Positions 41,976-51,246 are shown, numbered from the stretch's first letter. The stretch: 64,000 nt of DNA from Intestinibacillus massiliensis (GCF_900155735.1 NZ_LT707059.1:77347-141346), one strand, 5' to 3'. Translations and numbers: made by a program. The notes: generated by a model from the letters alone, not told the origin.

Positions 41976-42349
41976 GATTCCTCCTGAAACAGGGTTGTGG
42001 CGATATCCAGAAATTCGGACAGGGTGAGCTGCCCGAGCCGTGCGGCGTCCACCGCCTTTTGCAGGTGCGTTTCAATGATACGGAGCTGCTCTTCCCGCAG
42101 CAATTCCGGGTTGCGTTCCGCAACGAAGCTGCCGCGCCCGGTCTGTGAATAAATATATCCGTCGTTTTCCAGTTCTTCATAGGCGCGTTTGGTGGTGATG
42201 ACACTGATGCGTAAATCCTTGGCAAGCGTGCGCATGGATGGCAGGGCGTCGCCGGGGCGCAGGCCGCCGGTCAGGATCAAGCCTTTGACCTGTGTTGCGA
42301 TCTGTTCGTAGATGGGCCGCCCGTCCGCATTGCTGATGATAAGGTCCAT
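41972..42349 (-). CDS. GntR-family regulator, YtrA type
   Basis: A 125-residue short GntR regulator. The winged helix begins IISNADGRPIYEQIATQVKGLI, with GDALPSMRTLAKDLRISVITTKRAYEELE (read in two parts) as the recognition helix and GYIYSQTGRGSFV as the wing. A short C-terminal helical dimerisation part follows, as in YtrA. AAGGAGG is 6 nt before the ATG. It probably represses its own operon through the inverted repeat that overlaps the promoter. Confidence 0.9.
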   Translation of the reverse strand: MDLIISNADGRPIYEQIATQVKGLILTGGLRPGDALPSMRTLAKDLRISVITTKRAYEELENDGYIYSQTGRGSFVAERNPELLREEQLRIIETHLQKAVDAARLGQLTLSEFLDIATTLFQEES

Positions 42350-42376
42350 GGGTGCCTCCTTGTGATCCGGTACAAT

Positions 42377-42417
42377 ATTGTATATACTCATTATACACAA
42401 TAGACACGATGCGTCAA
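42377..42417 (-). promoter_or_regulatory. Promoter with GntR/YtrA operator
   Basis: On the minus strand TTGACG (42417-42412), 16 nt, TATAAT (42395-42390). An inverted repeat ATTGTATAT/ATACACAAT (42377-42385 and 42393-42401, 8/9) covers the -10, the usual place for autorepression. Confidence 0.75.
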
Positions 42418-42471
42418 GGGGTTTTGCAGAAAAAGTTTTTATGGTACACTGGGTAATAGGAGGGGATCGGG

Positions 42472-43371
42472 ATGGAAGGATGTATGTTGTGCCCGCGCCG
42501 GTGCGGCGTCGACCGTGCGGCAGGGCAGCGCGGCTTCTGCGGCGCGGACAATACGGTACATGTGGCGCGCGCCGCGCTGCACCAATGGGAGGAACCCTGC
42601 CTGTCCGGCACACGCGGGGCGGGGACGGTATTCTTTTCGCACTGCACGCTGGGGTGCGTCTATTGCCAGAACCGCGCGATCAGCGGGCGGCAGGGGAGCG
42701 GCGTGCCGGTGGATGAAGCGCGGCTGGCGGCGATCTTTTTGGATTTGCAGCGGCAGGGAGCGCATAATATCGACCTGGTAACACCGGGGCACTATGCGCC
42801 GCACATCGCCCGCGCGCTGGGGCGGGCAAAAGCGGACGGGCTGCAAATCCCCGTCGTCTATAACTGCGGGGGGTATGAAGCGCTGGAAACCCTGCGGCTG
42901 CTGGACGGCCTGGTAGACGTTTACCTGCCGGATTTCAAATACTACAGCAGCTACTATGCCGCGCGGTATTCCGGCGCGGACGATTACTTTGAGGTGGCGT
43001 CCGACGCGGTCGCGGAGATGGTACGGCAGGCCGGCGCGCCGGTATTCGACGGGGAAGGGCTGCTCGTGCGCGGCGTGCTGGTACGGCACCTGATGCTGCC
43101 CGGGCTTGCCGGGGACACGGCGCAGGTGCTGCGCCATCTGGCGGGACGGTTTGGGGATCGGATCCTCGTCAGCCTGATGCGGCAGTATACGCCGTTCGGC
43201 ATGGAGCGGGACTACCCGGAGCTGGACCGCACGCTGACCGAGCGGGAATACGCCGATGCGGTCGAGATTTTTCAGGATTTGGGGCTTGCCGGGTACTTGC
43301 AGGAAGGCGAAGCAATCGGCGAAAGCTTTATCCCCACGTGGGACGGGACGGGGACAGCCCCGTCTTGCTAA
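42472..43371 (+). CDS. Radical SAM protein, PflX/COG1313 type
   Basis: A 299-residue iron-sulfur protein related to pyruvate formate-lyase activating enzymes. An N-terminal cysteine set (MLCPRRCGVDR, GFCGA) precedes the radical SAM motif HCTLGCVYCQN (CxxxCxxC), then NIDLVTPGHYAPHIARAL and VVYNCGGYE, PDFKYY and LVRHLMLPG. The target protein or molecule of this family is not established. It is divergently transcribed from the GntR operon, and a strong terminator follows. Confidence 0.88.
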   Translation: MEGCMLCPRRCGVDRAAGQRGFCGADNTVHVARAALHQWEEPCLSGTRGAGTVFFSHCTLGCVYCQNRAISGRQGSGVPVDEARLAAIFLDLQRQGAHNIDLVTPGHYAPHIARALGRAKADGLQIPVVYNCGGYEALETLRLLDGLVDVYLPDFKYYSSYYAARYSGADDYFEVASDAVAEMVRQAGAPVFDGEGLLVRGVLVRHLMLPGLAGDTAQVLRHLAGRFGDRILVSLMRQYTPFGMERDYPELDRTLTEREYADAVEIFQDLGLAGYLQEGEAIGESFIPTWDGTGTAPSC

Positions 43372-43387
43372 ACGCATCCGGGCATGC

Positions 43388-43429
43388 AAAAGGCGTGGGC
43401 TGTGTACATTACACAGCCCACGCCTTTTC
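43388..43429 (+). terminator. Intrinsic terminator
   Basis: Perfect 17-bp arms AAAAGGCGTGGGCTGTG / CACAGCCCACGCCTTTT. Confidence 0.9.
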
Positions 43430-43478
43430 AACGATAGGCGGTTGGTTTGCCCGCGGAGGGGGACGCGGGCGGAGGGGG

Positions 43479-45215
43479 TCAATGCGGTTTCAGCGAGGCG
43501 GGGGACAGCGGCCCGAACCCGGCGCTGCGCACGCAGTCCTGCCCGGCTTCCGTCAGCATAAAGTCCGCCATCTGGCGCGCAGGCGCGCCCGCGGGGGTAT
43601 CCGCGCGCAGCACAACATAGGTGTTGTTTGACAGCGGGTAAGAGCCGTCCGCAATGGTTTCATCGGTCGGCGCCACACCGTCGACCGCGAGCAGCTTGAG
43701 GTCGTGCGCGGTGCCGAGGACGGTGTCCGCATTCCAGAAGTAGTAGTAGATACTGTAGCCCAGGCCGTAGCCGCGCGGTTCCTGCGTTTCGGCGCTGATC
43801 ACGTCGGTCAGCACGCTTTGCATGGAAAGCGAAGTCGTTTCCGCGCGGATGGCGGGATGGATCTCGTGCCCGTCCAGGAAGTGGCGCTCCATCTGCGCAT
43901 GGCTGCCACTGTCGTTGTTGCGGCAATAGGGATAGAGCAGCGCGTCCGGGCCGCCGAGCGCGCTCCAGTTGCCGTATGCGTTGTCCACGTAAATAGAGCT
44001 GATCTGTTTGGAAGTAAGGCCGGTGGCGGGGTTGCCCACGTTGGTGAAAAAGACCATTGCATCATAGGCGATCGGGATCAGTTCCAACTCCACGCCCTTC
44101 TCCTTGGCCAGCGCGAGGATATCGCTCGCGGGATATACCGATGCGAACAGCATATCGACTTCGCCGTTAATCAGGCGCTCATAGGACGCATGGCTTTTGC
44201 TGTGTTTTGCCGGATACTGCGGATGGTGCGTGCCGTTGCGGAACAGGGCGCCGTAAACGGCATCGGTAAACGGATGGGTCGAGGTCGAGCCGTCGATGGA
44301 CGGCATCGCCTGGTCAAAGCCAAAGGCGCGCGCCGCCGCGGACGGGTAGCACGGACGGTTTTCCATATTGCGCCCCAGCAGCTCGGCGGCGTCCTCGCGG
44401 GTCGCAGGCTGCTGCGGGTGGGCGTAGTAGGAGACCAACGGCGCGCCCTCCTCATCCGTTTCGGTTTGGGAATATGCGTATGAGGTGATCTCGAATTCGG
44501 CATACGCAGGCCGCGCCCAGCCGGAAATGTCGTCCGCATCCTGGTACAGGGTACCGGGCGCGGCGTCCGGGTCGAGGCGTGCCATGCCGAGGCGCGCAAA
44601 CATGCGGGCGGCCATGGTCACGAGCTCTTCGCGGCTGACCAGCCGGCCGGGCGCAAAGGAAGTATCCGGGGCAACGATACCGTATTCCTTGGCCGTCGCG
44701 ACGGCGGGGGCGTACCAGGCGTCCGCGGGCACGTCGCGATAGCCCGATGCGGCGCCGTCCGCCATAGGCACGCCAAGCGCGCGCACCAGGATCGCGGCGG
44801 CTTCCGCGCGGGTGATAGGCTGGCCGGGCAGGGCTTCCCCCTTCCCGTTGCCGGTGATCACGCCGGTGCGGGATAACTCCATCAGCCAATGGAAGCGGTA
44901 AGAGGATTCGGCAGTGCTGTCTGTAAATTGCAGGCCTTCTGCCTGGTAGGCTTCGACCGGGCGGCCTTTCCATACGTCCGGTACCGTGCCGAAAACGCTG
45001 CCGTCATAGTAGAAGGAGAGCGGGACCGGGGCCTTATCGTCGGCGTAGCGGAGGCGCAGCATCTCCTGCTCGTGCCAACTCATATGAAGCCCGGCGTCCG
45101 GCGCGAGATCGACGCGCACCGTAGAAAACCCCTCGCCGGCAGCGAGCGCGCCAACAGACAGGCAGCCCAGGGCAAACAGGGCGGCAAACGCGCCGCGGAG
45201 CAATTTTTTCATCAT
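43479..45215 (-). CDS. SLH-domain protein fused to a PstS-like binding domain
   Basis: A roughly 578-residue secreted protein. A signal peptide (LLRGAFAALFALGCLSVGALA) precedes S-layer homology repeats with the ITRAEAAAILVRAL and VSREELVTMAARMF signatures plus TREDAAELLGR, then a periplasmic-binding fold like PstS (SIDGSTSTHPFTDAVY, VDMLFASVYP, YPLSNNTYVVLR). The STST motif matches the phosphate-binding loop. The fusion would hold a binding protein on the cell wall polymer. ATG 45215 has GGAGG 6 nt upstream; 45218 and 45212 are alternatives. Confidence 0.83.
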   Translation of the reverse strand: MMKKLLRGAFAALFALGCLSVGALAAGEGFSTVRVDLAPDAGLHMSWHEQEMLRLRYADDKAPVPLSFYYDGSVFGTVPDVWKGRPVEAYQAEGLQFTDSTAESSYRFHWLMELSRTGVITGNGKGEALPGQPITRAEAAAILVRALGVPMADGAASGYRDVPADAWYAPAVATAKEYGIVAPDTSFAPGRLVSREELVTMAARMFARLGMARLDPDAAPGTLYQDADDISGWARPAYAEFEITSYAYSQTETDEEGAPLVSYYAHPQQPATREDAAELLGRNMENRPCYPSAAARAFGFDQAMPSIDGSTSTHPFTDAVYGALFRNGTHHPQYPAKHSKSHASYERLINGEVDMLFASVYPASDILALAKEKGVELELIPIAYDAMVFFTNVGNPATGLTSKQISSIYVDNAYGNWSALGGPDALLYPYCRNNDSGSHAQMERHFLDGHEIHPAIRAETTSLSMQSVLTDVISAETQEPRGYGLGYSIYYYFWNADTVLGTAHDLKLLAVDGVAPTDETIADGSYPLSNNTYVVLRADTPAGAPARQMADFMLTEAGQDCVRSAGFGPLSPASLKPH

Positions 45216-45274
45216 CATGCACCTCCTTATCCTGATTTTATCATGCCGCGCACGAAGGGGGAAGTTACAATATA

Positions 45275-45308
45275 AAAAGCCCCGGAACCCATGGTTCCGG
45301 GGCTTTTA
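45275..45308. terminator. Terminator after dapB
   Basis: Perfect arms AAAAGCCCCGGAACC / GGTTCCGGGGCTTTT with a short loop. Confidence 0.9.
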
Positions 45309-45316
45309 GCCGCCGC

Positions 45317-46078
45317 TTACAGCGAGGCGATGACGTCCTGCATGTTATACAGGCCGGGCGCCTTGCAGGCGGCAAGGAACACCGCGGCGTTGACCGCGCC
45401 GACCGCGAAGACCTCGCGCGACTGGGCGCTGTGGCGGATTTCGATCACCTCGTCACGGCCGCAGAACAGCACGCTGTGTTCGCCGACGATCGTGCCGCCG
45501 CGCACGGCGGAAATGCCGATTTCGTGCGCCGGGCGTTTTTCGCGGCGCTCGTGGCGGTCGTATACGTATTCCGCCTCATACGGCAGGGACTCCTTGACCG
45601 CGTCCGCGAGCATAAGCGCGGTGCCGGAAGGGGCGTCCAGCTTCTGGTTGTGATGCTTTTCCACGATTTCGACGTCAAAGCCCTCGCCGAGCACCTTGGC
45701 GCATTTGCGCAGCAGGTCGAGCATCAGGTTGATGCCGAGCGACATATTGCCCGAACGGAAAACCGGGATTTCCGCAGAAGCGGCCGCGATGCGCGCAAGC
45801 TGCGCCTCGTCATGGCCGGTCGTGCAGATGACCACGGGGGTTTTGTTCTTCAGGCAGTAATCCAGCAGGGAATCGGTCGAAGAGACGTTGGAAAAGTCGA
45901 TGATCACGTCGCACGCGCCGGTGAACTCATGCGGGTCGGCATAGACCGGGAAATCCGCCAGCTTCTGCCCGGCAAGATCGAACCCGGCGACGATCTTCAC
46001 ATTGTCCTTATGCGCGCAGATGTCCGTGATGACGCGGCCCATGCGGCCATTACAGCCGGAAAGCGCAATTCTTAGCAT
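45317..46078 (-). CDS. dapB: 4-hydroxy-tetrahydrodipicolinate reductase
   Basis: A 253-residue NAD(P)H-dependent enzyme of lysine/diaminopimelate synthesis. Nucleotide-binding SGCNGRMGRVI begins the protein, then CDVIIDFSNVSSTD and VICTTGHDE. The catalytic/substrate region is VEKHHNQKLDAPSGTALMLAD. It is the last gene of asd-dapA-dapB. A hairpin (46109-46135) lies between it and dapA, which could tune its transcription or stabilise upstream mRNA. Confidence 0.96.
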   Translation of the reverse strand: MLRIALSGCNGRMGRVITDICAHKDNVKIVAGFDLAGQKLADFPVYADPHEFTGACDVIIDFSNVSSTDSLLDYCLKNKTPVVICTTGHDEAQLARIAAASAEIPVFRSGNMSLGINLMLDLLRKCAKVLGEGFDVEIVEKHHNQKLDAPSGTALMLADAVKESLPYEAEYVYDRHERREKRPAHEIGISAVRGGTIVGEHSVLFCGRDEVIEIRHSAQSREVFAVGAVNAAVFLAACKAPGLYNMQDVIASL

Positions 46079-46108
46079 TTTAAAACTCCTTGGCTTCCAA
46101 TAAGCACG

Positions 46109-46135
46109 CCCGCAGGGGCGGGATGCCCCTGCGGG
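46109..46135 (-). other. Hairpin between dapA and dapB
   Basis: Perfect 11-bp arms CCCGCAGGGGC / GCCCCTGCGGG with loop GGGAT-like spacer. No T run, so attenuator or RNA-processing structure rather than terminator. Confidence 0.6.
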
Positions 46136-46147
46136 ACGTACGGTTCG

Positions 46148-47038
46148 TTAAATCTTGCAGCCCGCGGCTTCCAGCTCGCGGCGGATAAACGCAATATGGT
46201 CTTCGCTGGGCTCGACAAGCGGCATGCGCAGGCCGCCGACGTCCCAGCCGAGCAGCTCCATTGCCTTCTTGACCGGGATGGGGTTGACCTCGCAGAAGAG
46301 GGCGTTGATCAGGTTATGCAGGCTGAGCTGCAGCTTGGCGGCCTCGGGGAAGTTGCTCGCGAGGCAAAGCTGGGTCAGGTCGTGCGTCACCTGCGGGGCG
46401 ACGTTCGACAGCACCGAAATGACGCCCTTGCCGCCGAGCGACATCAGCGGTACGATCTGGTCGTCGTTGCCGGACCAGACGTTGAGGTCGTCCCCGCACA
46501 TGGCCATGGTTTCCGCCAGCAGCGAGAAGTTGCCGGAAGCCGCCTTGAGGCCGTTGATGTTCGGGTGACGGGACAGCTCATACAGGGTCTCGGCCGTGAA
46601 GCTGATGCCGGTGCGGCTCGGGACGTTGTACAGGATGATCGGCAGGTCGGAGCAGTCCGCGATTTCGGTGAAATGCGCGACCAGGCCGCGCTGGGTGGTC
46701 TTGTTGTAATACGGGGTGACGGACAGGCCGCCGTCCGCGCCGCACTCCGCCGCGAACTTGGTCAGCGCAACGGCATAGTCGGTGTGGTTGGAGCCTACGC
46801 CCGCGACGACCGGCACGCGGTGGTCGACATATTCGCAGCACCAGGACAGCACGCGGCGGTGCTCCTCGTCGTGCAGCGCGGAAGCCTCGCCGGTGGTGCC
46901 GCAGACGATGATCGCGTCCGTGCCGTTGGCGATCTGGTGGTCGATGATCTTGCCGAACTCTTCATAATTGACTTCGCCGGTGGACTTGAAGGGCGTAATA
47001 ACCGCTACGCCGGCGCCGGTGAATACAGGCTTCTTCAT
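46148..47038 (-). CDS. dapA: 4-hydroxy-tetrahydrodipicolinate synthase
   Basis: A 296-residue aldolase-type TIM barrel condensing pyruvate with aspartate semialdehyde. Family marks are VAVITPFKSTGEVNYEEF, IVCGTTGEASALHDEEH, YYNKTTQRGLVAHF and LYNVPSRTG, and the Schiff-base lysine in GLKAASGNFS. It follows asd by 14 bp and supplies dipicolinate for spores as well as lysine. Feedback by lysine at the enzyme is family-dependent; the operon itself has a lysine riboswitch. Confidence 0.96.
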   Translation of the reverse strand: MKKPVFTGAGVAVITPFKSTGEVNYEEFGKIIDHQIANGTDAIIVCGTTGEASALHDEEHRRVLSWCCEYVDHRVPVVAGVGSNHTDYAVALTKFAAECGADGGLSVTPYYNKTTQRGLVAHFTEIADCSDLPIILYNVPSRTGISFTAETLYELSRHPNINGLKAASGNFSLLAETMAMCGDDLNVWSGNDDQIVPLMSLGGKGVISVLSNVAPQVTHDLTQLCLASNFPEAAKLQLSLHNLINALFCEVNPIPVKKAMELLGWDVGGLRMPLVEPSEDHIAFIRRELEAAGCKI

Positions 47039-47052
47039 AATAAGGGACCTCC

Positions 47053-48132
47053 TCAGTCAATGTAGCCTTCGGCGCACAGCAGCTCGGCCATCAGGACCGC
47101 GCCGCCCGCTGCGCCGCGCAGGGTGTTGTGGGACAGGCTGACAAATTTATAATCGTAAATCGAATCCTCGCGCAGGCGGCCGATGGAAACGCCCATGCCG
47201 CCTTCCAGGTCGCGGTCCAGGCGGGTCTGCGGGCGGTTGTCTTCTTCAAAATAAGTAAGGAAGTGCTTGGGCGCGGACGGCAGGTTCAGCTCCTGCGCGC
47301 GGCCGGAAAATCCCTTCCAGCGCTCGAGCATCTGCTCACGGGTCGGCTTCTTGGCGAACTTTACAAACACCGCCGCCATATGGCCGTCGGAGACCGGGAC
47401 GCGCAGGCACTGCGCGGTGATCTTCGGGGATACGGCGTTTTCGATGTGGTCGCCCGCGACGCGGCCCCAGACCTTCATCGGCTCCTTTTCGCTCTTTTCC
47501 TCTTCGCCGCCGATATACGGGATGACGTTGTCGAGCATTTCCGGCCAGGACTCGAAGGTCTTGCCCGCGCCGGAGATCGCCTGGTAGGTGCACACGGCGA
47601 CCTCGGTCGGCTCAAACTCCATCAGCGCGGTCAGCGCCGGGACGTAGCTCTGGATCGAGCAGTTGGATTTGACGGCGATAAAGCCGCGCTTGGTGCCCAG
47701 GCGCTTGCGCTGCGCGTGGATGACCTCCGCGTGCTGCGGGTTGATTTCCGGGATGATCATCGGCACGTCGGGGGTGAAGCGGTTTGCGGAGTTGTTGGAG
47801 CATACCGGGCACTCCAGCTTGGCGTAACGCTCCTCCAGCGCGCGGATTTCGTCTTTCTTCATATCGACGGCGCAGAAAATAAAGTCGACCTGGGAAGCAA
47901 GCTCCTCCGCGTCGGCGTCCGCGTCGAGCATAATCATATTTTTCATCTTTTCCGGCATCGGGGCGGCCATCTTCCAGCGGCCCTCGCAAGCCTCGGCGTA
48001 GGTCTTGCCCTTGTTACGCGCGCTTGCCGCGACTGCGACGACGTTAAACCACGGATGGTCCTGCAGGATAGTCGCAAAGCGCTGGCCAACCATACCGGTC
48101 GCGCCGACGATGCCTACGTTATACTGTTTCAT
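47053..48132 (-). CDS. asd: Aspartate-semialdehyde dehydrogenase
   Basis: A 359-residue NADPH-dependent enzyme making aspartate semialdehyde. NVGIVGATGMVGQRFATIL binds cofactor, the catalytic cysteine is in AVKSNCSIQSYVPAL, and GAGKTFESWPEML and RVPVSDGHMAAVFV follow. The length and these motifs fit the archaeal/fungal-type branch seen in many Clostridia rather than the E. coli type. It is the first gene after the lysine riboswitch. Confidence 0.95.
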   Translation of the reverse strand: MKQYNVGIVGATGMVGQRFATILQDHPWFNVVAVAASARNKGKTYAEACEGRWKMAAPMPEKMKNMIMLDADADAEELASQVDFIFCAVDMKKDEIRALEERYAKLECPVCSNNSANRFTPDVPMIIPEINPQHAEVIHAQRKRLGTKRGFIAVKSNCSIQSYVPALTALMEFEPTEVAVCTYQAISGAGKTFESWPEMLDNVIPYIGGEEEKSEKEPMKVWGRVAGDHIENAVSPKITAQCLRVPVSDGHMAAVFVKFAKKPTREQMLERWKGFSGRAQELNLPSAPKHFLTYFEEDNRPQTRLDRDLEGGMGVSIGRLREDSIYDYKFVSLSHNTLRGAAGGAVLMAELLCAEGYID

Positions 48133-48220
48133 GTCTCTATATTCCTCCTAAAAATATGAACTTGCCGCATATGAGCCCGCAGGATGCACGTTTGCGCGCG
48201 CTTCTGTGGAAATACGCCGG

Positions 48221-48252
48221 AAAAAGAAAAAACCGGTTGAAAAACCGGTTCC
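48221..48252 (-). terminator. Riboswitch-controlled terminator
   Basis: AACCGGTT occurs twice (48231-48238 and 48243-48250) and pairs with itself, followed on the minus strand by a T-rich run (TTTTTTCTTTTT). It lies between the lysine riboswitch and asd, so it is the likely off-switch. Confidence 0.8.
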
Positions 48253-48295
48253 AGCTATACTATAATAGATAGGAGCAGTCGCTCCGTATATTATC

Positions 48296-48468
48296 GTGAT
48301 AGCACTCCACCGGTTGTGCGGTGACAGACGGCGGGATCTTCTCCGGGCCATCCAGCACAGCCGTACGCGCACCGCCCCGGCTGGCTTCGGCGGTACTTCC
48401 CTTTCCCATCCGGTCGAAGGGGGTGCGCCCTCACGAACGGTACTGATGAAAACCGCGCCTCTATCCGT
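48296..48468 (-). promoter_or_regulatory. Lysine riboswitch (L box)
   Basis: On the minus strand the 5' P1 side GGATAGAGGCGCG is followed by CATCAGTA, then the conserved core AAGGGAAGTACCGCCGAAG, and closes with GTGGAGTGCTATC (GATAG/CTATC pairing). Together with a downstream terminator and asd-dapA-dapB this is the lysine aptamer; high lysine should reduce operon transcription. Confidence 0.88.
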
Positions 48469-48492
48469 TTATATATGTGTATTTCACTCCTT

Positions 48493-48521
48493 ATTTTAGA
48501 GTACGGTACCTTTTTTGTCAA
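48493..48521 (-). promoter_or_regulatory. Promoter of the lysine operon
   Basis: TTGACA (48521-48516), 17 nt, TAAAAT (48498-48493) on the minus strand, just upstream of the riboswitch. Confidence 0.85.
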
Positions 48522-48550
48522 TAGTGAGAAACGCAAAGGAGACATAAACC

Positions 48551-50137
48551 ATGAAACGCTTTTTGAGCATTGTGACGGGCGTATGCTTGGCCGCGTCGCT
48601 GCTTGCCGTCCCGGCCGCCGCGGCGGATGCGGGGGAGGCCGTGCGCGTCGGCCTGTATTACGGCTCGGCCGCGCTCGCCGCGCCCCAGCTCCAGAATTTT
48701 GAGGGCAGCGGCTATCAGGCCGGCTATTACGACGGCGGCGCCGTGTTCCACAGCCTTTACCCGATTTCCCAGGAAAAGGTCGTCATGCTGAAGGATGCAA
48801 ATTACATCCTGAATGCCGACAATACCTACGCGGAGGGGGTCTCGGGCGGCGCGGACACCGTGGGCGCGTACCATGTCCAGTTGCCCCAGAGCTACGATAC
48901 GGCGGATGCGGCGCGCGCTGCGGTGCAGGCGGCGGGCACGGGGGCCTTTGCCGCCTACCTAGGCGGCACCTATTATGTGCGTACCGGCCAGTACCCGTCC
49001 GCGGAAGCCGCCCAGGCGGCGGCCTCTGCGGCGGGCGGTTCGGTGGTCGGCGGCTCCGCGGCCGGCGTCACGGTGGTGGAAACCGGCACGGGCAACATCC
49101 TGTTCGAGTACGACAGCAACGGCATTTTCGCCATGGCGCCGCAGGGCAGCCACCCGCTGACCTGGTCGAAGGGGTTTAAGTACTACGGGAATTTCGCCTA
49201 TCCGCGCAAGGACGGCGGCAACCTTTCTGTTATAAACTATGTGCCGCTTGAGGATTATGTGAAAGGTGTTATCCCCTATGAAATGAGCCCGTCCTGGAAT
49301 GTCGAGGCGCTCAAGGCGCAGGCGGTGTGCGCGCGTTCCTTCGCGGTAAGCGGGGAGGGCAAACACGCGTCCCTCGGCTTTGACGTGTGCAACAGCACGG
49401 ACTGCCAGGTTTACAAGGGCGCGAACCAGGCGACCGCGAATTCCGATACCGCCGTCGACCAGACCGCGGGGCAGACGCTGTCCTATAACGGCAAGCCGGT
49501 GGTGGGCTACTACTTCGCGGCGGACGGCGGCGCGACGGAGGACGCGGCCAACGTCTGGGGCGGGGACTATGGCTACCTCAAGGGCGTCAAGGACCCCTAC
49601 GAGGATACAGAAAAGGCGCAGAACGCAATCTGGACGGTCACGATGACCGCCGCGCAGGTCGGGGACAAGCTTAAGGCCGCCGGCTACCAGGTCGGCACGG
49701 TGGCGGACGTGCGGGTATCGGAAACGACCGATATGGGCAATGTGCTCAAAGTCACGGTGACCGACACCGCGGGCAAGAGCGTGACGATCGAAAAGGCCAA
49801 GACCCGCTCGGTCTTCGGCCTCAACAGCCAGCGTTACAGCGTGACGGGCAACGCCGCAAGCGGCGGTTCCGCGTCCACGGCGGCGACGGAGGGGCTGGGC
49901 GGCAATATCCTGGGCGGCGCGAAGGCGGCGTTTACCGGCGGGAAGCTCTCTGGCGGCACGCCGTCCGGCAGCGCGGCGCCCGGCGCGGTTTCCACCAGCT
50001 TCACCTTTTCCGGCCGCGGCTGGGGGCACCATGTCGGCATGAGCCAGTACGGTGCGAAGGCCATGGCGGAACAGGGCAAAAAGTACGATGAAATTTTAAA
50101 ATTCTACTACACCGGCATTGAAATTGCCGGGCAGTGA
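48551..50137 (+). CDS. Secreted SpoIID/LytB-domain protein
   Basis: A 528-residue exported protein. The signal peptide is MKRFLSIVTGVCLAASLLAV followed by AAA sites. A SPOR-like segment (YVRTGQYPSAEAAQAAASA) lies near 140, and the SpoIID/LytB domain follows with PLEDYVKGVIPYEMSPSWN, ALKAQAVCARSFAV, CNSTDCQVYKGA and a C-terminal GRGWGHHVGMSQYGAKAMA. SpoIID itself is a lytic transglycosylase for engulfment; this longer protein with a low-complexity Gly/Ala/Ser insert may act on peptidoglycan in other settings. Its stop is 60 bp from queA. Confidence 0.87.
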   Translation: MKRFLSIVTGVCLAASLLAVPAAAADAGEAVRVGLYYGSAALAAPQLQNFEGSGYQAGYYDGGAVFHSLYPISQEKVVMLKDANYILNADNTYAEGVSGGADTVGAYHVQLPQSYDTADAARAAVQAAGTGAFAAYLGGTYYVRTGQYPSAEAAQAAASAAGGSVVGGSAAGVTVVETGTGNILFEYDSNGIFAMAPQGSHPLTWSKGFKYYGNFAYPRKDGGNLSVINYVPLEDYVKGVIPYEMSPSWNVEALKAQAVCARSFAVSGEGKHASLGFDVCNSTDCQVYKGANQATANSDTAVDQTAGQTLSYNGKPVVGYYFAADGGATEDAANVWGGDYGYLKGVKDPYEDTEKAQNAIWTVTMTAAQVGDKLKAAGYQVGTVADVRVSETTDMGNVLKVTVTDTAGKSVTIEKAKTRSVFGLNSQRYSVTGNAASGGSASTAATEGLGGNILGGAKAAFTGGKLSGGTPSGSAAPGAVSTSFTFSGRGWGHHVGMSQYGAKAMAEQGKKYDEILKFYYTGIEIAGQ

Positions 50138-50197
50138 CGACGATAAGACAAAAAGGAGGCAGCGTGGGTGCCCGGCATGGGTACCCACGCCTTTGTA

Positions 50198-51229
50198 ATG
50201 AAAAAAAGCGATTTTTATTTTGACCTGCCGGAGCGCCTGATTGCCCAGCACCCGCTGGACCAGCGCGACGCGTCGCGCCTGCTGGTGCTGGACCGCGCTG
50301 CGGGCGGCGGCGTGGCCCACCGCCACTTTACCGACCTGCTGGATTACCTGCAGCCCGGCGACACGCTGGTGATGAACAATTCCCGCGTAATTCCGGCGCG
50401 CCTGATGGGCGCGGCCGAGGGGCGCACGGCGCCGATTGAGGTAGTGCTGCTGACCGACAAGGGGGAGGGCGTTTGGGAGTGCCTGACGCGCCCTGGGAAA
50501 AAGACCCGCGTGGGGACCAAGCTGTCCTTCGGGGGCGGCCTGCTGACAGGCGAGGTCGAGGCAGTCGAGCCGGAAAGCGGCAACCGCATGATCCGTTTCC
50601 ATTATGAAGGCGTGTTCCTGGAGCTGCTTGAAAAGCTGGGCACCATGCCCCTGCCGCCGTATATCAAGGAAAAGCTGGACGACCAGGAGCGCTATCAGAC
50701 GGTGTATTCCAAGACCCCCGGTTCGGCGGCGGCGCCGACCGCGGGCCTGCATTTTACAAAAGGGCTGTTGCAAAAAATTGCGGACAAGGGCGTAAACCTC
50801 GCCTATGTGACGCTGCACGTCGGCCTTGGCACGTTCCGCCCGGTAAAGGAAGACGAGATTACCGACCACAAGATGCATTCCGAGTTCTACATGATGGACG
50901 AGGATACGGCGGCGCTGATCAACCGCACCAGGGACGCCGGGCACGATGTTTTTGCGGTCGGCACGACAGCCTGCCGCACGCTTGAGACCATTGCCGACGA
51001 TGCGGGGCGCGTGCGCGCGCAGTCCGGCTGGACGGATATCTTTATTTATCCGGGCTACCGCTTCAAACTGGTCGACCATCTGATTACGAACTTCCACCTG
51101 CCGGAATCCACGCTGATGATGCTGATTTCGGCATTTGCAAGCCGCGAAACCATTATGGCGGCCTACGGGGAGGCAATCCGGGAGGGATACCGCTTCTTTT
51201 CCTTTGGCGATTCGATGCTGATCTTATAA
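50198..51229 (+). CDS. queA: S-adenosylmethionine:tRNA ribosyltransferase-isomerase
   Basis: A 343-residue enzyme adding the epoxycyclopentane part of queuosine to tRNA. Typical segments are [25 protein letters not shown], split here as [14 protein letters not shown] and [11 protein letters not shown], then [19 protein letters not shown] and [13 protein letters not shown], and [16 protein letters not shown] at the end. Homology supports ATG at 50198. However a good ribosome site (AAGGAGG) fits GTG at 50168, and a hairpin lies between. Pairs with tgt, which lies beyond the kinase gene. Confidence 0.94.
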   Translation: MKKSDFYFDLPERLIAQHPLDQRDASRLLVLDRAAGGGVAHRHFTDLLDYLQPGDTLVMNNSRVIPARLMGAAEGRTAPIEVVLLTDKGEGVWECLTRPGKKTRVGTKLSFGGGLLTGEVEAVEPESGNRMIRFHYEGVFLELLEKLGTMPLPPYIKEKLDDQERYQTVYSKTPGSAAAPTAGLHFTKGLLQKIADKGVNLAYVTLHVGLGTFRPVKEDEITDHKMHSEFYMMDEDTAALINRTRDAGHDVFAVGTTACRTLETIADDAGRVRAQSGWTDIFIYPGYRFKLVDHLITNFHLPESTLMMLISAFASRETIMAAYGEAIREGYRFFSFGDSMLIL

Positions 51230-51246
51230 AAGCAGGGCCTTAAAAG

